DNA of 64,000 nucleotides from Paenibacillus bovis (GTDB lineage: Bacteria > Bacillota > Bacilli > Bacillales > Bacillaceae_C): positions 62,001 to 126,000 of the forward strand of contig VEFU01000002.1 in NCBI GenBank assembly GCA_007679095.1, read 5' to 3'. Made by a program: the position numbers and the translations under genes. Shown here piece after piece: positions 54,700 to 64,000 of the stretch (its first letter is position 1; each line of letters begins with the position of its first letter). The notes under the pieces are model-generated. The model saw only the letters and a list, made by a program, of their open reading frames with translations. It ran no database searches and was not told the DNA's origin.

Positions 54700-55495
54700 T
54701 AACGTAAGAATAGTTATAGCAGGTCCAAGAGGACGTATGGGGAAAGAAGCAGTAAAGCTTGTTCAAGAAGTAGAAAATTTTGAGTTAGTAGCTGTCATAG
54801 ATCGTAAAAATAACGGTATGATGCTTTCAGATGTCGAAGGTTTACCAAACGTAGCGGTCCCTATATATTCTGATATAGCAGAGTGTCTAGGCAACGTTCC
54901 TGCGGATGTTTTAATTGATTTAACTATCCCAGAGACAGGTTATGTACATACGAAAACTGCTTTACAACATGGAGTTCGACCTGTAGTAGGTACAACAGGG
55001 TTTACGAAAGAACAACTAACTGAACTGAAGTCACTTGCGGAAGAAAAAGAAATTGGTTGCATCATAGCACCGAACTTTGCAATTGGGGCTATTTTAATGA
55101 TGAAATTTTCGCAAATGGCCGCTAAATATTTTCCTAATGTGGAGATTCTCGAGCTTCATCATGATAATAAGCTTGATGCACCATCTGGCACTGCCATTAA
55201 AACAGCAGAAATGATTGCTGAAAATAGACCAGAACAAAAACAAGGTCATCCAGATGAAAAGGAAACGATCCAAGGAGCAAGGGGCGCAGATTTTGAGGGC
55301 ATGCGAATTCATAGTGTTCGGTTACCAGGCCTAGTAGCTCATCAACAAGTTCAATTCGGTGCAGAAGGAGAATCATTAACAATCCGTCATGACTCTTACA
55401 ACCGTGCTTCTTTCATGTCAGGAGTAAAGATGTCTGTGGATACAGTCATGAACCTAAATACATTAGTTTATGGTCTAGACAATATAATAAATTAA
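54692..55495 (+). CDS. dapB: 4-hydroxy-tetrahydrodipicolinate reductase
   Basis: Second step of the diaminopimelate branch of lysine synthesis, also feeding dipicolinate for spores. The 267-residue protein has the N-terminal NAD(P)H motif [11 protein letters not shown] (about 9-19), the [15 protein letters not shown] catalytic motif with the His-His and Lys, and GTTGFT. ATG 54692 follows GAAGGTG; an in-frame GTG at 54683 is part of it. The B. subtilis successor mgsA is absent; bshB1 follows directly. Confidence 0.96.
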   Translation: MNNNVRIVIAGPRGRMGKEAVKLVQEVENFELVAVIDRKNNGMMLSDVEGLPNVAVPIYSDIAECLGNVPADVLIDLTIPETGYVHTKTALQHGVRPVVGTTGFTKEQLTELKSLAEEKEIGCIIAPNFAIGAILMMKFSQMAAKYFPNVEILELHHDNKLDAPSGTAIKTAEMIAENRPEQKQGHPDEKETIQGARGADFEGMRIHSVRLPGLVAHQQVQFGAEGESLTIRHDSYNRASFMSGVKMSVDTVMNLNTLVYGLDNIIN

Positions 55496-55530
55496 TGAAA
55501 TTGATACGAAGGTAAAAAAGGGGAATTGGA

Positions 55531-56247
55531 ATGAATGATCAACAGGTCGATGTTTTAGCATTTGGCGCCCATGCTGATGACGTAGAAATTGGCATGGCCG
55601 GTACCATTGCTAAATGGACAGCTCGAAATAAGCAAGTGGTCATCTGTGACTTGACAGAAGCAGAGTTGTCATCTAATGGAACAGTGGAGAGTAGAAAAGT
55701 AGAAGCAAAAAATGCAGCAGAAATTTTAGGCGTTGCAGAGCGTATAAATGTAAGATTACCTGACCGAGGTCTTTACGTAACAGATGATAATATTAGAAAA
55801 ATCACTCAGATTATTCGTACATATAAGCCAAAACTTATTTTTGCACCGTATTTTCAAGATCGACATCCAGATCATGGGAATTGTGCCAATCTTGTAAAAG
55901 AAGCATTTTTTTCAGCTGGAATAAAGAAATATACTGTTGAAGGTGAGTTAGAGCCTCATAAAGCTCAGAATTTATATTTTTATATGATTAATGGTTTTTC
56001 AAGACCAGATTTCGTCGTTGATATTTCTGATTTTATAACGGAAAAAATTAATGCTCTTGAAGCATATTCATCGCAGTTTTTCATTAGTGATGATGGGGTT
56101 TCTACTCCTTTGACAGATGGATATATTGATAGTGTAACTGCACGAGAGAGACTTTTCGGGAAAGAAGTAGGTGTAAGCTTTGCGGAAGGATTCTTGTCTA
56201 GTAAGCCACTGTTAATAAATAATGACCTGTTAGGTGATAATGTATGA
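55531..56247 (+). CDS. bshB1: Bacillithiol biosynthesis deacetylase BshB1
   Basis: Zinc-dependent LmbE-like deacetylase of 238 residues that removes the acetyl group from N-acetylglucosaminyl-malate. The metal motif HADD (H14, D16, D17) is in [12 protein letters not shown] and a second metal histidine in [17 protein letters not shown] precedes the ATG. The stop overlaps the bshA start in ATGA, so the two biosynthetic enzymes are co-translated. Confidence 0.95.
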   Translation: MNDQQVDVLAFGAHADDVEIGMAGTIAKWTARNKQVVICDLTEAELSSNGTVESRKVEAKNAAEILGVAERINVRLPDRGLYVTDDNIRKITQIIRTYKPKLIFAPYFQDRHPDHGNCANLVKEAFFSAGIKKYTVEGELEPHKAQNLYFYMINGFSRPDFVVDISDFITEKINALEAYSSQFFISDDGVSTPLTDGYIDSVTARERLFGKEVGVSFAEGFLSSKPLLINNDLLGDNV

Positions 56248-57365
56248 GTTTACGAATTGGTATAACATGTTACCCGACAGTGGGTGGCTCAGGTGTCATT
56301 GCGACAGAACTAGGAAAATTATTAGCTGAGAAAGGGCATAAGATACATTTTATAACATCCAATATGCCGTTCAGATTAGATGTATTACATCCGAATATTC
56401 ATTTTCATCAAGTAAGTGTGAATCAATATTCTGTTTTTCAATATGCTCCATATGATATCGCTTTGGCAAGTAAAATGGCAGAAGTCATTAAGAGAGAGAA
56501 TCTCGATATATTACATGTTCACTATGCGATACCACATGCCGTTTGTGCTATTCTAGCCAAGCAAATGGCAGGAACGAATGTAAAGATTGTAACAACTTTG
56601 CATGGTACAGACATTACAGTATTAGGATATGACTCTACATTAGTGGAGGCAATTAGATTTGGAATTGAGAAATCAGATGCGGTTACTGCTGTATCATATG
56701 CATTAAAAGAACAAACAGCAGAAGTAATTGCCGCTGATAAAGAAATCCATGTAATCCATAACTTTATAGACGAAAGAGTGTATCGAAAAGTAAATTCTCA
56801 TCATTTAAAAGCGGAATTGGGTATTGAAGCGGATGAAAAAGTAATTATCCACGTTTCCAATTTTCGCAAAGTGAAGAGAGTAGAAGATGTAGTTAAAAGC
56901 TTTCACAAGATTTCGCATAAATTACGTGCGAAGCTATTACTTGTCGGGGATGGTCCTGAGAAAAATCGAATCTGTCAATTAATCAAAAAATTAAATTTAG
57001 ATGATAAGATATTATTTCTCGGTAGACAAGATCAACTTGAAAAAATCTACTCTATAAGTGATTTAATGCTTCTCCTTTCAGAAAAGGAAAGTTTTGGTCT
57101 AGTTGCTTTGGAAGCGATGGCTTGTGGTGTTCCTTGTATTGGTACAAATATTGGTGGAATTCCTGAAGTGATTATGGATGGTCATAATGGTTATATTTGT
57201 GAATTAGGCAATACGGAGGAAATTAGTAATCGAGCAATAAAATTATTAGAGAATAATGAACTTTGGGAACAACTTTCTGCGAATGCAACAGCAACACCAA
57301 AGCAATATTTTCACTCGCAAAATATCGTCACAAAATATGAAGAAATCTATCAATCATTTATGTAA
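56244..57365 (+). CDS. bshA: Bacillithiol biosynthesis glycosyltransferase BshA
   Basis: GT4-family retaining glycosyltransferase joining GlcNAc to L-malate, the first step of bacillithiol synthesis. The 373-residue protein has the G-loop [16 protein letters not shown] near the N terminus, the HVHYAIPHA segment and the donor-site [16 protein letters not shown] motif with the EX7E glutamates. It overlaps bshB1 by four bases and precedes cca by 12. Confidence 0.95.
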   Translation: MSLRIGITCYPTVGGSGVIATELGKLLAEKGHKIHFITSNMPFRLDVLHPNIHFHQVSVNQYSVFQYAPYDIALASKMAEVIKRENLDILHVHYAIPHAVCAILAKQMAGTNVKIVTTLHGTDITVLGYDSTLVEAIRFGIEKSDAVTAVSYALKEQTAEVIAADKEIHVIHNFIDERVYRKVNSHHLKAELGIEADEKVIIHVSNFRKVKRVEDVVKSFHKISHKLRAKLLLVGDGPEKNRICQLIKKLNLDDKILFLGRQDQLEKIYSISDLMLLLSEKESFGLVALEAMACGVPCIGTNIGGIPEVIMDGHNGYICELGNTEEISNRAIKLLENNELWEQLSANATATPKQYFHSQNIVTKYEEIYQSFM

Positions 57366-57377
57366 GGTGGGTCGCGA

Positions 57378-58595
57378 ATGATAAAGTTAAATCAATTATT
57401 TATAGAAGCTTTACCTGTCATTCGCAAATTAGAAGCAGCAGGATATGAGGCATATTTCGTTGGTGGAGCTGTCAGGGATTTATTGCTGAATAGAGAAATC
57501 CATGATGTGGACATAGCGACATCTGCTACACCACTGGAAATAAAGGAAATTTTCTCTTCTACGGTTGATGTTGGAATTGAGCATGGAACAATACTTGTAC
57601 TATATAAAGGACAAAGTTTTGAGGTTACTACATTTCGTTCTGAGTCTAATTATGTGGACTATCGAAGACCAGGAACTGTAACATTTATCCGTTCCTTAGA
57701 AGAAGATTTAAAACGGCGTGATTTTACCATTAACGCTATTGCACTTTCAGGCGACGGACAACTAATTGATCCTTTTAAGGGGCAGGAAGCGTTGGAATCT
57801 AAATTGATTCAAACTGTTGGTAACCCTGCTGATAGGTTTGAGGAGGATGCATTACGACTGATGCGTGCGATTCGTTTTGTGAGCCAGTTAGGGTTTAAAG
57901 TGGAGGATAATACAATGCAGGAGCTTTTTCATAAAGCTCCTTTATTACAACACATTGCGATAGAAAGAATAACAGCAGAAATGGTAAAACTCCTAAGTGG
58001 GGCCTATAACCACCAAGCTTTGGCTATAGCGCTAAAAACAAACATATACAAATATTGGCCATCACTCTATCATAATCAAGCTACCATTCAGACTGCTTTA
58101 ACACTACCTATTCAGCAATTAAATGAGGTGGAATTATGGGTGTTAGCAGTATACTTACATAAGTCTAAGGATATAAAAAAAGACCTTAGTAAATGGAAAT
58201 TACCAAGTAAAAAGATAAAGTTAATAACGACAATGTATCATTTTTTATTATGGAGATTAGAAAATGATTGGACAAGTTATAGCTTATACAGTGCTGGATT
58301 TAAAATTGCATGTTCAGTCGAAAAAATCTTTACTACTATTCACAAACTAAATGATACCGATCGTCGTTTAAAAAAACTAAAACTAGAGTATGAGGAATTA
58401 ATAATTCATGAACGTTCTGAAATGCAGGTGAATGGAACAGAGTTAGCTCAATGGTTAAATCGTGAACCAGGACCATGGATTAAAAACATGTTAGAAGAGA
58501 TAGAACAAATGATATTGGACAGTCGTTTGCAAAATGAGAAAATGGAGATAAGAAAGTGGGTACAGTCTTGTCAAATTCCATCAGAAAAAAATTAG
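57378..58595 (+). CDS. cca: CCA-adding tRNA nucleotidyltransferase
   Basis: Adds or repairs the CCA end of tRNAs without a template. The 405-residue protein has GGAVRDLLL (about 27-35), the DVDIATSA catalytic aspartates (D43, D45), RRDFTINAIA and RFEEDALRLMRAIRF, the class II signature order. AGGTGGG precedes the ATG. The C-terminal end overlaps birA by 40 bases. Confidence 0.95.
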   Translation: MIKLNQLFIEALPVIRKLEAAGYEAYFVGGAVRDLLLNREIHDVDIATSATPLEIKEIFSSTVDVGIEHGTILVLYKGQSFEVTTFRSESNYVDYRRPGTVTFIRSLEEDLKRRDFTINAIALSGDGQLIDPFKGQEALESKLIQTVGNPADRFEEDALRLMRAIRFVSQLGFKVEDNTMQELFHKAPLLQHIAIERITAEMVKLLSGAYNHQALAIALKTNIYKYWPSLYHNQATIQTALTLPIQQLNEVELWVLAVYLHKSKDIKKDLSKWKLPSKKIKLITTMYHFLLWRLENDWTSYSLYSAGFKIACSVEKIFTTIHKLNDTDRRLKKLKLEYEELIIHERSEMQVNGTELAQWLNREPGPWIKNMLEEIEQMILDSRLQNEKMEIRKWVQSCQIPSEKN

Positions 58596-59554
58596 TGAAT
58601 GCATTACTTTCAGCAAGTGATGATGAATATCTATCTGGTCAGAATCTTGCCGATGTACTTGGTTGTTCCAGAACAGCTGTATGGAAACATATCGAGGATC
58701 TCCGTAAGCTCGGGTATGAAGTGGAAGCTGTAAAGAAAAAAGGGTATCGGATTATTAGGAAACCAAATCAACTTAGCGAGGAAGAAATATTATTTGGTCT
58801 TCGTACGAGCTTCATTGGGCGTAATATTATCCATTACGAAACAGTCGATTCTACACAAATTGAGGCTAAAAAGTTTGCGCGTAATCAAGCGCCAGAAGGA
58901 ACTTTAGTTATTGCAGAGGAACAAACTCAAGGAAGAGGACGTATGGCAAGGGAATGGCATTCAAGTAAGAAGAAAGGAATTTGGATGAGTTTAATTATTC
59001 GACCAAAACTCCCCCTTGAAAAAGCACCACAATTTACATTGTTGACAGCCATTGCTGTTGCTAAAGCAATAGAAGAAGTTACGCAACTACGTCCAGAAAT
59101 AAAATGGCCCAATGATATATTATTAGATGGGAAAAAAGTAACTGGAATCTTAACGGAAGTACAAGGTGAGCCTGATCATATTAATTATCTTGTCATTGGT
59201 ATCGGTATTAATGTAAATCATACACAAGATGATTTTCCTGAAGATGTTCGCGATATTGCGACTTCACTTTCTATACAAGCCAACAATTCTGTATCAAGAG
59301 TTGCGCTAATTCAATCGATTATGCACTATTTTGAAGAATATTATCAATTATATGTGAAACAAGGTTTTGTACCATTAAAGCCAATTTGGGAAAAATATGC
59401 AATTAGTATCGGAAAAGAAATAATAGCAAGAACCGTTTCCGGTAATATTTATGGAAAAGCAATTGGGATAACGGATGAAGGTGTATTAAAGCTAGCAGAT
59501 GATCAAGGAAATATTCAACTTATTTATTCTGCAGACATTGATATCTGTACATAG
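58556..59554 (+). CDS. birA: Biotin-protein ligase and biotin operon repressor BirA
   Basis: Bifunctional protein of 332 residues. The N-terminal winged helix (GQNLADVLGCSRTAVWKHIEDLRKLGYEV, about 27-55) binds DNA, and the ligase domain has GRGRMAREWHSS and KWPNDILLDGKK. It activates biotin with ATP and transfers it to carboxylases, and represses biotin genes. The GTG at 58556 has a GGAG eight bases before; the TTG at 58568 (MSNSIRKKL) is an equally plausible start. Confidence 0.94.
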   Translation: MGTVLSNSIRKKLVNALLSASDDEYLSGQNLADVLGCSRTAVWKHIEDLRKLGYEVEAVKKKGYRIIRKPNQLSEEEILFGLRTSFIGRNIIHYETVDSTQIEAKKFARNQAPEGTLVIAEEQTQGRGRMAREWHSSKKKGIWMSLIIRPKLPLEKAPQFTLLTAIAVAKAIEEVTQLRPEIKWPNDILLDGKKVTGILTEVQGEPDHINYLVIGIGINVNHTQDDFPEDVRDIATSLSIQANNSVSRVALIQSIMHYFEEYYQLYVKQGFVPLKPIWEKYAISIGKEIIARTVSGNIYGKAIGITDEGVLKLADDQGNIQLIYSADIDICT

Positions 59555-59571
59555 TCAAAATTATATTTTTT

Positions 59572-59580
59572 TGTTATAAT
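59572..59580 (+). promoter_or_regulatory. Extended -10 promoter of panBCD
   Basis: TGTTATAAT at 59572-59580 is a perfect TGn-extended -10 about 200 bases upstream of panB, implying a long leader. Confidence 0.6.
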
Positions 59581-59587
59581 TTCTTTG

Positions 59588-59729
59588 GGCAGTATCAGAT
59601 GAACTGCACCATGAAATACCCTTACCATCATATTTTCTGCCTTGATCCATTGTGGACTAGGACAGAGGGCCGAAACGAGTAATGGAATAAAGGAGTCCTT
59701 CTGCCTATTTGGAGAGGACTATTTTTTTT
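59588..59729 (+). ncRNA. Structured panB leader with a conditional terminator
   Basis: The leader contains a GCAGT/ACTGC hairpin near 59591, a CCATT...AATGG helix (about 59648-59685), and an intrinsic terminator: AGTCCT (59694-59699) with AGGACT (59715-59720), then eight T after one A. GGACT (59654-59658) and AGGAC (59659-59663) can pair with the terminator's left arm, giving an alternative fold. The Firmicute pan motif RNA is known from panB leaders, and this is a candidate by position. I could not match its exact consensus. Confidence 0.5.
59694..59729 (+). terminator. Terminator in the panB leader
   Basis: A stem of at least six pairs, AGTCCT/AGGACT, is followed by ATTTTTTTT. It lies upstream of panB in the same transcript as the promoter at 59572, so it must be conditional or partial. 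Confidence 0.75.
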
Positions 59730-59782
59730 GACATTATTGCTCCTTCGCCACCTCTGAATATTTTTAGGAGGTTGACGAGAAA

Positions 59783-60616
59783 ATGAAGACTACACATGAT
59801 TTTATGAAGATGAAGCAGGCAAGTGAGAAAATAACAATGCTTACTGCCTACGATTATCCACAAGCAAAACTAGCGGAAGAAGCTGGAATTGACATGTTGC
59901 TTGTAGGTGATTCATTAGGAATGGTTGTACTCGGTTATGATTCAACTATTCCAGTAACAATACAAGACATGGTACATCATACAAAAGCAGTAAAAAGAGG
60001 TGCAAAATCAACATTCATCGTTGCTGATCTTCCTTTTATGTCATACCACATAAGTAAAGAATCTGCATTAACTGCTGCTGCAAGTCTTATGCAAGATGGT
60101 GGTGCCCATGCTGTTAAAGTGGAAGGCGGCGGTGAGGTTATTAATACCATTAAAGCCTTGACTACTGCAGGTGTTCCAGTAGTAGCACATTTAGGTCTTA
60201 CACCACAGACAGTTGGTGTGTTAGGTGGATATAAGGTACAAGGTAAGACAGCTGAATCTGCCCAAGCATTATTGCAGGAATCAATTAAATGTCAGGAAGC
60301 TGGGGCATTTGCATTAGTGCTAGAATGCATCCCATGGCAACTAGGTAAGCTTATAAGCGAAAAACTAGATATTCCAGTAATTGGGATAGGTGCGGGAAAG
60401 CATACGGATGGTCAAGTTCTTGTCTTGCATGATATCGTCACTTTTGGTGTTGATCGCTTACCAAAGTTTGTGAAGCAATATGGTGATGTGAACCATGTAA
60501 TGAAGGAAAGTTTTCAACAATATATTAGTGAAGTAAAATCAGGAACATTCCCAGCAGAAGAGCACACATTTACAATGAATGAAGAAGATGTTCAATCATT
60601 GTATGGAGGAAAATAA
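59783..60616 (+). CDS. panB: 3-methyl-2-oxobutanoate hydroxymethyltransferase
   Basis: Ketopantoate synthesis using methylene-THF, the first committed step to pantothenate and CoA. The 277-residue protein has [20 protein letters not shown] (about 20-39), [14 protein letters not shown] and the [12 protein letters not shown] metal/substrate segments. AGGAGG lies before the ATG. It is separated from panC by two bases, forming panBCD. Confidence 0.96.
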   Translation: MKTTHDFMKMKQASEKITMLTAYDYPQAKLAEEAGIDMLLVGDSLGMVVLGYDSTIPVTIQDMVHHTKAVKRGAKSTFIVADLPFMSYHISKESALTAAASLMQDGGAHAVKVEGGGEVINTIKALTTAGVPVVAHLGLTPQTVGVLGGYKVQGKTAESAQALLQESIKCQEAGAFALVLECIPWQLGKLISEKLDIPVIGIGAGKHTDGQVLVLHDIVTFGVDRLPKFVKQYGDVNHVMKESFQQYISEVKSGTFPAEEHTFTMNEEDVQSLYGGK

Positions 60617-60617
60617 T

Positions 60618-61481
60618 ATGGATATTATTACAACAAAAGCTGCCATGCAAGAAAAAGCAAAAAGCTTAGTGAAAACAGGTGCATCTATAGGATTTGTCCC
60701 TACAATGGGTTTTCTACATGATGGCCACTTAAGACTGGTGAAAGAATCAGTTGCAAATAATGACATTACTATTATGAGTATTTTTGTTAATCCTTTACAA
60801 TTTGGTCCAGGTGAAGACTTTGAAGCATATCCACGGGATGTAGAACGAGATAAAAAACTAGCAATGGAAGCTGGAGTAGATATACTTTTTTTACCTGAAA
60901 GAGATGATATGTATCCACGTGACTTATCCATTGATGTAAAAGCTGTTAGTAGAACGGATGTTTTGTGTGGGAAAACTAGACCTGGACATTTTGATGGTGT
61001 TGCGACCGTATTAATTAAACTTTTTAATATAACAATGCCGGATAATGTTTACTTCGGACAAAAAGATGCCCAACAGGTTGCAGTAGTAGAAGCACTAATT
61101 CAAGATTTAGACATACCAGTGGAATTAGTTCCTGTTCCTACTGTTCGTGAACAAGATGGTCTAGCAAGAAGTTCGCGTAATGTTTACTTGAATGAGGAAG
61201 AGAGAGCACAAGCGCCACATCTCTACAAAAGTTTACAATTGGCTGAGACAGCAATGATGAATGGAGAATATAATACGACTAAACTCGTAGAAATTATTAA
61301 AAATCATATTTATGAAAATACTAATGGAATAATTGACTATGTTGAGATTCTGAAGTATCCCGAATTACAATCGATAAATCAAATTGAAGGCAAAATAATT
61401 ATTGCGATTGCCGTGAAGTTTTCTAGAGCACGATTAATAGATAATATGATTATCAACTTAGAGGAAATGGGGGGCTCTTGA
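60618..61481 (+). CDS. panC: Pantothenate synthetase
   Basis: ATP-dependent ligation of pantoate and beta-alanine. The 287-residue protein has the HxGH nucleotidyl motif in [28 protein letters not shown], and the YFGQKDAQQ segment. ATG 60618 follows GGAGGAAA; an in-frame start at 60579 lies within panB. The stop overlaps upstream of panD, giving a compact operon. Confidence 0.96.
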   Translation: MDIITTKAAMQEKAKSLVKTGASIGFVPTMGFLHDGHLRLVKESVANNDITIMSIFVNPLQFGPGEDFEAYPRDVERDKKLAMEAGVDILFLPERDDMYPRDLSIDVKAVSRTDVLCGKTRPGHFDGVATVLIKLFNITMPDNVYFGQKDAQQVAVVEALIQDLDIPVELVPVPTVREQDGLARSSRNVYLNEEERAQAPHLYKSLQLAETAMMNGEYNTTKLVEIIKNHIYENTNGIIDYVEILKYPELQSINQIEGKIIIAIAVKFSRARLIDNMIINLEEMGGS

Positions 61482-61483
61482 AT

Positions 61484-61870
61484 ATGTTTCGTACAATGAT
61501 GAATGGCAAAATCCATAGAGCAACCGTAACAGAAGCAAATTTAAATTATGTAGGTAGTATTACGATAGACAAAGATATATTAGATGCAGTAGGTATTGTT
61601 GCTAATGAGAAAGTTCAAATTGTTAATAATAATAATGGTGCACGATTAGAGACATACGTTATTGAAGGTGAGAGAGGCTCAGGAGTTGTATGTTTAAATG
61701 GTGCGGCCGCTAGACTTGTTCAACCTGGAGATATTGTAATTATTATTTCATATGCATTAGTTCCAGAAGACAAAGTCGCAACACATCGTCCAAGAGTTGC
61801 TCTAATGAATGCAGAAAACAAGATAGTTGAAATGATTGACTATGAACCAGAATCAACAATTTTTAATTAA
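61484..61870 (+). CDS. panD: Aspartate 1-decarboxylase proenzyme
   Basis: Pyruvoyl enzyme making beta-alanine from aspartate. The 128-residue protein has the self-cleavage site G24-S25 in NYVGSITID and the [12 protein letters not shown] block. I chose ATG 61484 ([19 protein letters not shown]), about ten bases from GGGGGG; a TTG six bases earlier is possible. It supplies the second substrate of PanC, and the operon is complete. Confidence 0.96.
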   Translation: MFRTMMNGKIHRATVTEANLNYVGSITIDKDILDAVGIVANEKVQIVNNNNGARLETYVIEGERGSGVVCLNGAAARLVQPGDIVIIISYALVPEDKVATHRPRVALMNAENKIVEMIDYEPESTIFN

Positions 61871-61891
61871 TAAGCTCTGTTAAACTCTGTT

Positions 61892-62028
61892 GTTGATTTT
61901 CGCTTCTGTACACTCGCTTTCTGCGGGCACGGCCTAAGCTAACTTGGCAAGGAAAAACCGCTTTGCCAAGTGGATCTTTGTCTCGTGCTGTTCCCGCAGG
62001 AGTCTCGTGTACATTCGCTACAATCAAC
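61892..62028. repeat. Long imperfect palindrome with inner hairpin
   Basis: Arms pair in order: GTTGATT (61892) with AATCAAC (to 62028); TGTACAC (61907-61913) with GTGTACA (62007-62013); CTGCGGG (61921-61927) with CCCGCAG (61993-61999); ACTTGGCAA (61942-61950) with TTGCCAAGT (61963-61971). The rest of the panD-dinG gap holds only this and a terminator. Similar elements with CGCTTTCtGCGGG arms are scattered in Bacillaceae. Confidence 0.75.
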
Positions 62029-62078
62029 TAAGTTGTTAACAACTATGAACTTTAACATAGCCAATTAATATAATTATG

Positions 62079-62114
62079 AAACCAGCCAGTATTTATATTA
62101 TGGCTGGTTTTATT
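62079..62114 (+). terminator. panBCD terminator
   Basis: AAACCAGCCA (62079-62088) pairs with TGGCTGGTTT (62101-62110) followed by TATTT. Confidence 0.87.
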
Positions 62115-62181
62115 TCTGCTTATCTGTAAGTATGGTATAATTTTCTAAGATTATTTGAATTTGATGTTAGGTGTGGTCATA

Positions 62182-64000
62182 ATGGCAAAAAAATTTGTTG
62201 TAGTCGATTTAGAGACAACAGGAAATACGCATGGACGTGGAGATAGAATCATTCAAATTTCTGCTGTTGTCATTGAAAATTATAAGATTATTCATCAATA
62301 TACATCTTTTATTAATCCTGGAGTAGAGATTCCTCCATTTATTGAAGAACTAACCGGAATTAATGATGAAATGGTCGCAGATGCACCTGATTTTTCAGAA
62401 ATTGCACCTAAAATATATAAATTATTATTAGATTCTGTTTTTGTAGCACATAATGTGCCATTTGATTTAGGTTTTTTGAAGAATGAATTGTCAGAAGTTG
62501 GCTTGCCATTAGCTAATATCGAAACAGTGGATACAGTTGAACTTGCAAAAATCATGCTTCCGGAAGCACAAAGTTATAAGTTATCTGATCTCTCAGAATT
62601 AGTTGGTGTCCAACATGAAAATCCACACCAAGCTGATAGTGATGCGCTGGTTACGGCAGAATTATTATTATTACTCATTAACAAAGCAAGAAAATTACCA
62701 TTAGTTACTTTAGAAAAATTATCTGCATTAGCTTATTATTTGAAAAGCGATATCGATTCCTTATTTACAATGATTGTAATGGATAAAAGAAGAACAATTG
62801 ATGATTTACAAGAGGAATTAGAAGTTTTTAGAGGAATTGCCATTAGGAAAAAACAAGTTCCAGAAACACCTATACTTTCTCAAAAGGTATCTTTTCCAAA
62901 AACTAAAAAAGAAAAACAATTACTTTTCGATAATAGTAATAATCGCCTTTTACTAAGAGATGGCCAAATTTCGATGATGGATACAGTAAACGAAGCGTTT
63001 ACGACGAATAAACATGCAATTATTGAAGCTGGAACCGGGATTGGGAAGTCATTGGCATACTTAATCCCAGCACTTTATTTTGCAGTTGAAAATAAGCAGC
63101 CAGTTATCATTAGTACATATACGATTCAGATGCAAGATCAGCTTTTATATAAAGAACTTGAACGAATAAAAAACATTGTTCCTTTTTCATTCCGAGCTAC
63201 AGTTTTCAAAGGAAGAAGGAATTATATTAACATGTTGAAGTTTGAGCATTCTTTAAGTGAAGTTGATCACCATTACGATACAGTTCTAACAAAAATGCAG
63301 ATTCTTGTTTGGCTAGTCCAAACCGAAACTGGTGATTTAGATGAGTTGAATTTTTCAAGTGGTGGACAAATATATCGTTTAAGAGTAGAACATGATGGTT
63401 GGTTTTATTCACAAGAAAAAGATCCATGGAAGTCTAGGGATTTTTATTTGCATGCTCGAAACCAAGCAACTAATGCAGATATCGTAATTACGAATCATGC
63501 AATGTTACTGGCTGATGCAGAAAAAGATGGGGATATTCTTCCTCATTACCAGTACATGATTATTGATGAAGCACATAATTTTGAAAAAGCAGCGAGAAAA
63601 TGTTTTGGTAAGAAGCTCGAATACAATTCGGTTAAATTTTGGTTGGGAAGGTTAGGGTCATTAGAGAAAAAACAACTTTTATATAAATTTGAAGAGTTGA
63701 TTGTACAAAGGAAATTAAAACCAAAAATTCCTTCTGAGAAAATAGAAAATGCACTTTCACAATTGGAAGTGGAATTAGATGACTTTTTTCTTATTTTAGG
63801 TAAGTTATTATATAACTCGGTCCACAATGGAAAACTGACGACAAAGCATCAACTTCGAATTACAAAAAAGCTACTAGAAAGTAGAAGTTGGCAGGCTCTT
63901 CAAATGTGTGCTGAAAGAGTGTATGATTTTCATCGCTGTATATTAAGAGGCCTGGATAACCGTTTACAATTACTAAAGGAACAATATAAAGAACTATCCG
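62182..64000 (+). CDS. dinG: DinG-family helicase with exonuclease domain (3' truncated)
   Basis: The frame from ATG 62182 is open to the window edge (606 residues seen). The N-terminal DnaQ-like exonuclease domain starts VVVDLETTGNTHG (D and E of ExoI), with HNVPFDLGFL and a HQADSDALVTAELL ExoIII part (about residues 1-170). The helicase domain has Walker A AGTGIGKSLAY (about 283-293) and the DEAH box at 462-465. The Gram-positive DinG lacks the iron-sulfur cysteines and acts as a 3'-5' exonuclease in Staphylococcus. AGGTGTGG is upstream. It follows panD as in B. subtilis. Confidence 0.93.
   Translation, partial: MAKKFVVVDLETTGNTHGRGDRIIQISAVVIENYKIIHQYTSFINPGVEIPPFIEELTGINDEMVADAPDFSEIAPKIYKLLLDSVFVAHNVPFDLGFLKNELSEVGLPLANIETVDTVELAKIMLPEAQSYKLSDLSELVGVQHENPHQADSDALVTAELLLLLINKARKLPLVTLEKLSALAYYLKSDIDSLFTMIVMDKRRTIDDLQEELEVFRGIAIRKKQVPETPILSQKVSFPKTKKEKQLLFDNSNNRLLLRDGQISMMDTVNEAFTTNKHAIIEAGTGIGKSLAYLIPALYFAVENKQPVIISTYTIQMQDQLLYKELERIKNIVPFSFRATVFKGRRNYINMLKFEHSLSEVDHHYDTVLTKMQILVWLVQTETGDLDELNFSSGGQIYRLRVEHDGWFYSQEKDPWKSRDFYLHARNQATNADIVITNHAMLLADAEKDGDILPHYQYMIIDEAHNFEKAARKCFGKKLEYNSVKFWLGRLGSLEKKQLLYKFEELIVQRKLKPKIPSEKIENALSQLEVELDDFFLILGKLLYNSVHNGKLTTKHQLRITKKLLESRSWQALQMCAERVYDFHRCILRGLDNRLQLLKEQYKELS

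Noticed and set aside
62295-62555. Minus-strand open frame inside dinG
   Set aside because: It is antisense to the conserved exonuclease domain, with no independent evidence.

Overview
The window is a low-GC, gene-dense stretch of Bacillaceae chromosome. Gene content and order follow the Bacillus subtilis dacB-resABCDE-cmk-spoIVA-qcrABC-panBCD-dinG region very closely. Spore genes (dacB, spmAB, sleB, ypeB, spoIVA, ypjB), bacillithiol genes (bshA, bshB1, ypdA) and a menaquinone/cytochrome bc chain all fit an aerobic endospore former. AT-rich codon use, the dispersed repeats and an insertion/deletion pattern relative to B. subtilis suggest the Oceanobacillus/Virgibacillus group. That placement is inference. 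I see no phage, IS transposase, CRISPR array, rRNA or tRNA.

Layout. 1-2.1 kb: spore maturation (dacB 5'-truncated, spmA, spmB). 2.1-9 kb: rluB, then cytochrome c biogenesis and the redox two-component system resABCDE. 9.1-10.8 kb: ECF sigma factor sigX and anti-sigma rsiX behind a SigX-type promoter. 10.9-11.9 kb: FMN riboswitch and ribU. 11.9-16.8 kb: fer (minus strand), then ypbB-recQ-ypbD-ypbE-ypbF. 16.9-19.9 kb: an accessory island with ypsA (minus strand), a strong candidate structured ncRNA (minus strand) and a PfeT/ZosA-type iron efflux ATPase under Fur/PerR-like boxes. 20-24.3 kb: ypbG, ypbH (MecA-like), ypdA, ansA (minus), prsW. 24.4-28.4 kb: sleB-ypeB, a YiaA-like membrane protein, motI, ypfB. 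28.5-38.3 kb: cmk, plsC, ypfD, yphA, der, gpsA, an 800-bp gene-free repeat block, yphE, yphF, spoIVA, hbs. 38.4-44.2 kb: folE, hepS-menG-hepT, ndk, cheR, aroB. 44.3-47 kb: an unrecognised gene with a sequestered ribosome binding site, then ypiA and ypiB. 47.2-54.2 kb: ypiF, qcrABC, ypjA, ypjB, a YugP-like metallopeptidase, purU, ypjC (minus). 54.3-64 kb: ypjD-dapB-bshB1-bshA-cca-birA, then panBCD behind a structured leader, and dinG running off the right edge.

Functionally, ResA/B/C mature the c-type cytochrome used by the QcrABC complex, ResDE regulates respiration, and HepS/T with MenG make the menaquinone that QcrABC oxidises. BshB1 and BshA make bacillithiol and YpdA reduces its disulfide. 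PrsW and SigX/RsiX belong to the envelope-stress sigma network.

Compared with B. subtilis, mtrB, aroF/aroH, the trp-hisC-tyrA-aroE block, mgsA and seaA are missing at their usual places. The least explained signals are the ypsA-pfeT intergenic ncRNA, an array of hairpins with AGGA loops at 34.5-34.83 kb, and a 17-bp hairpin covering the Shine-Dalgarno of the unknown gene at 44,255.
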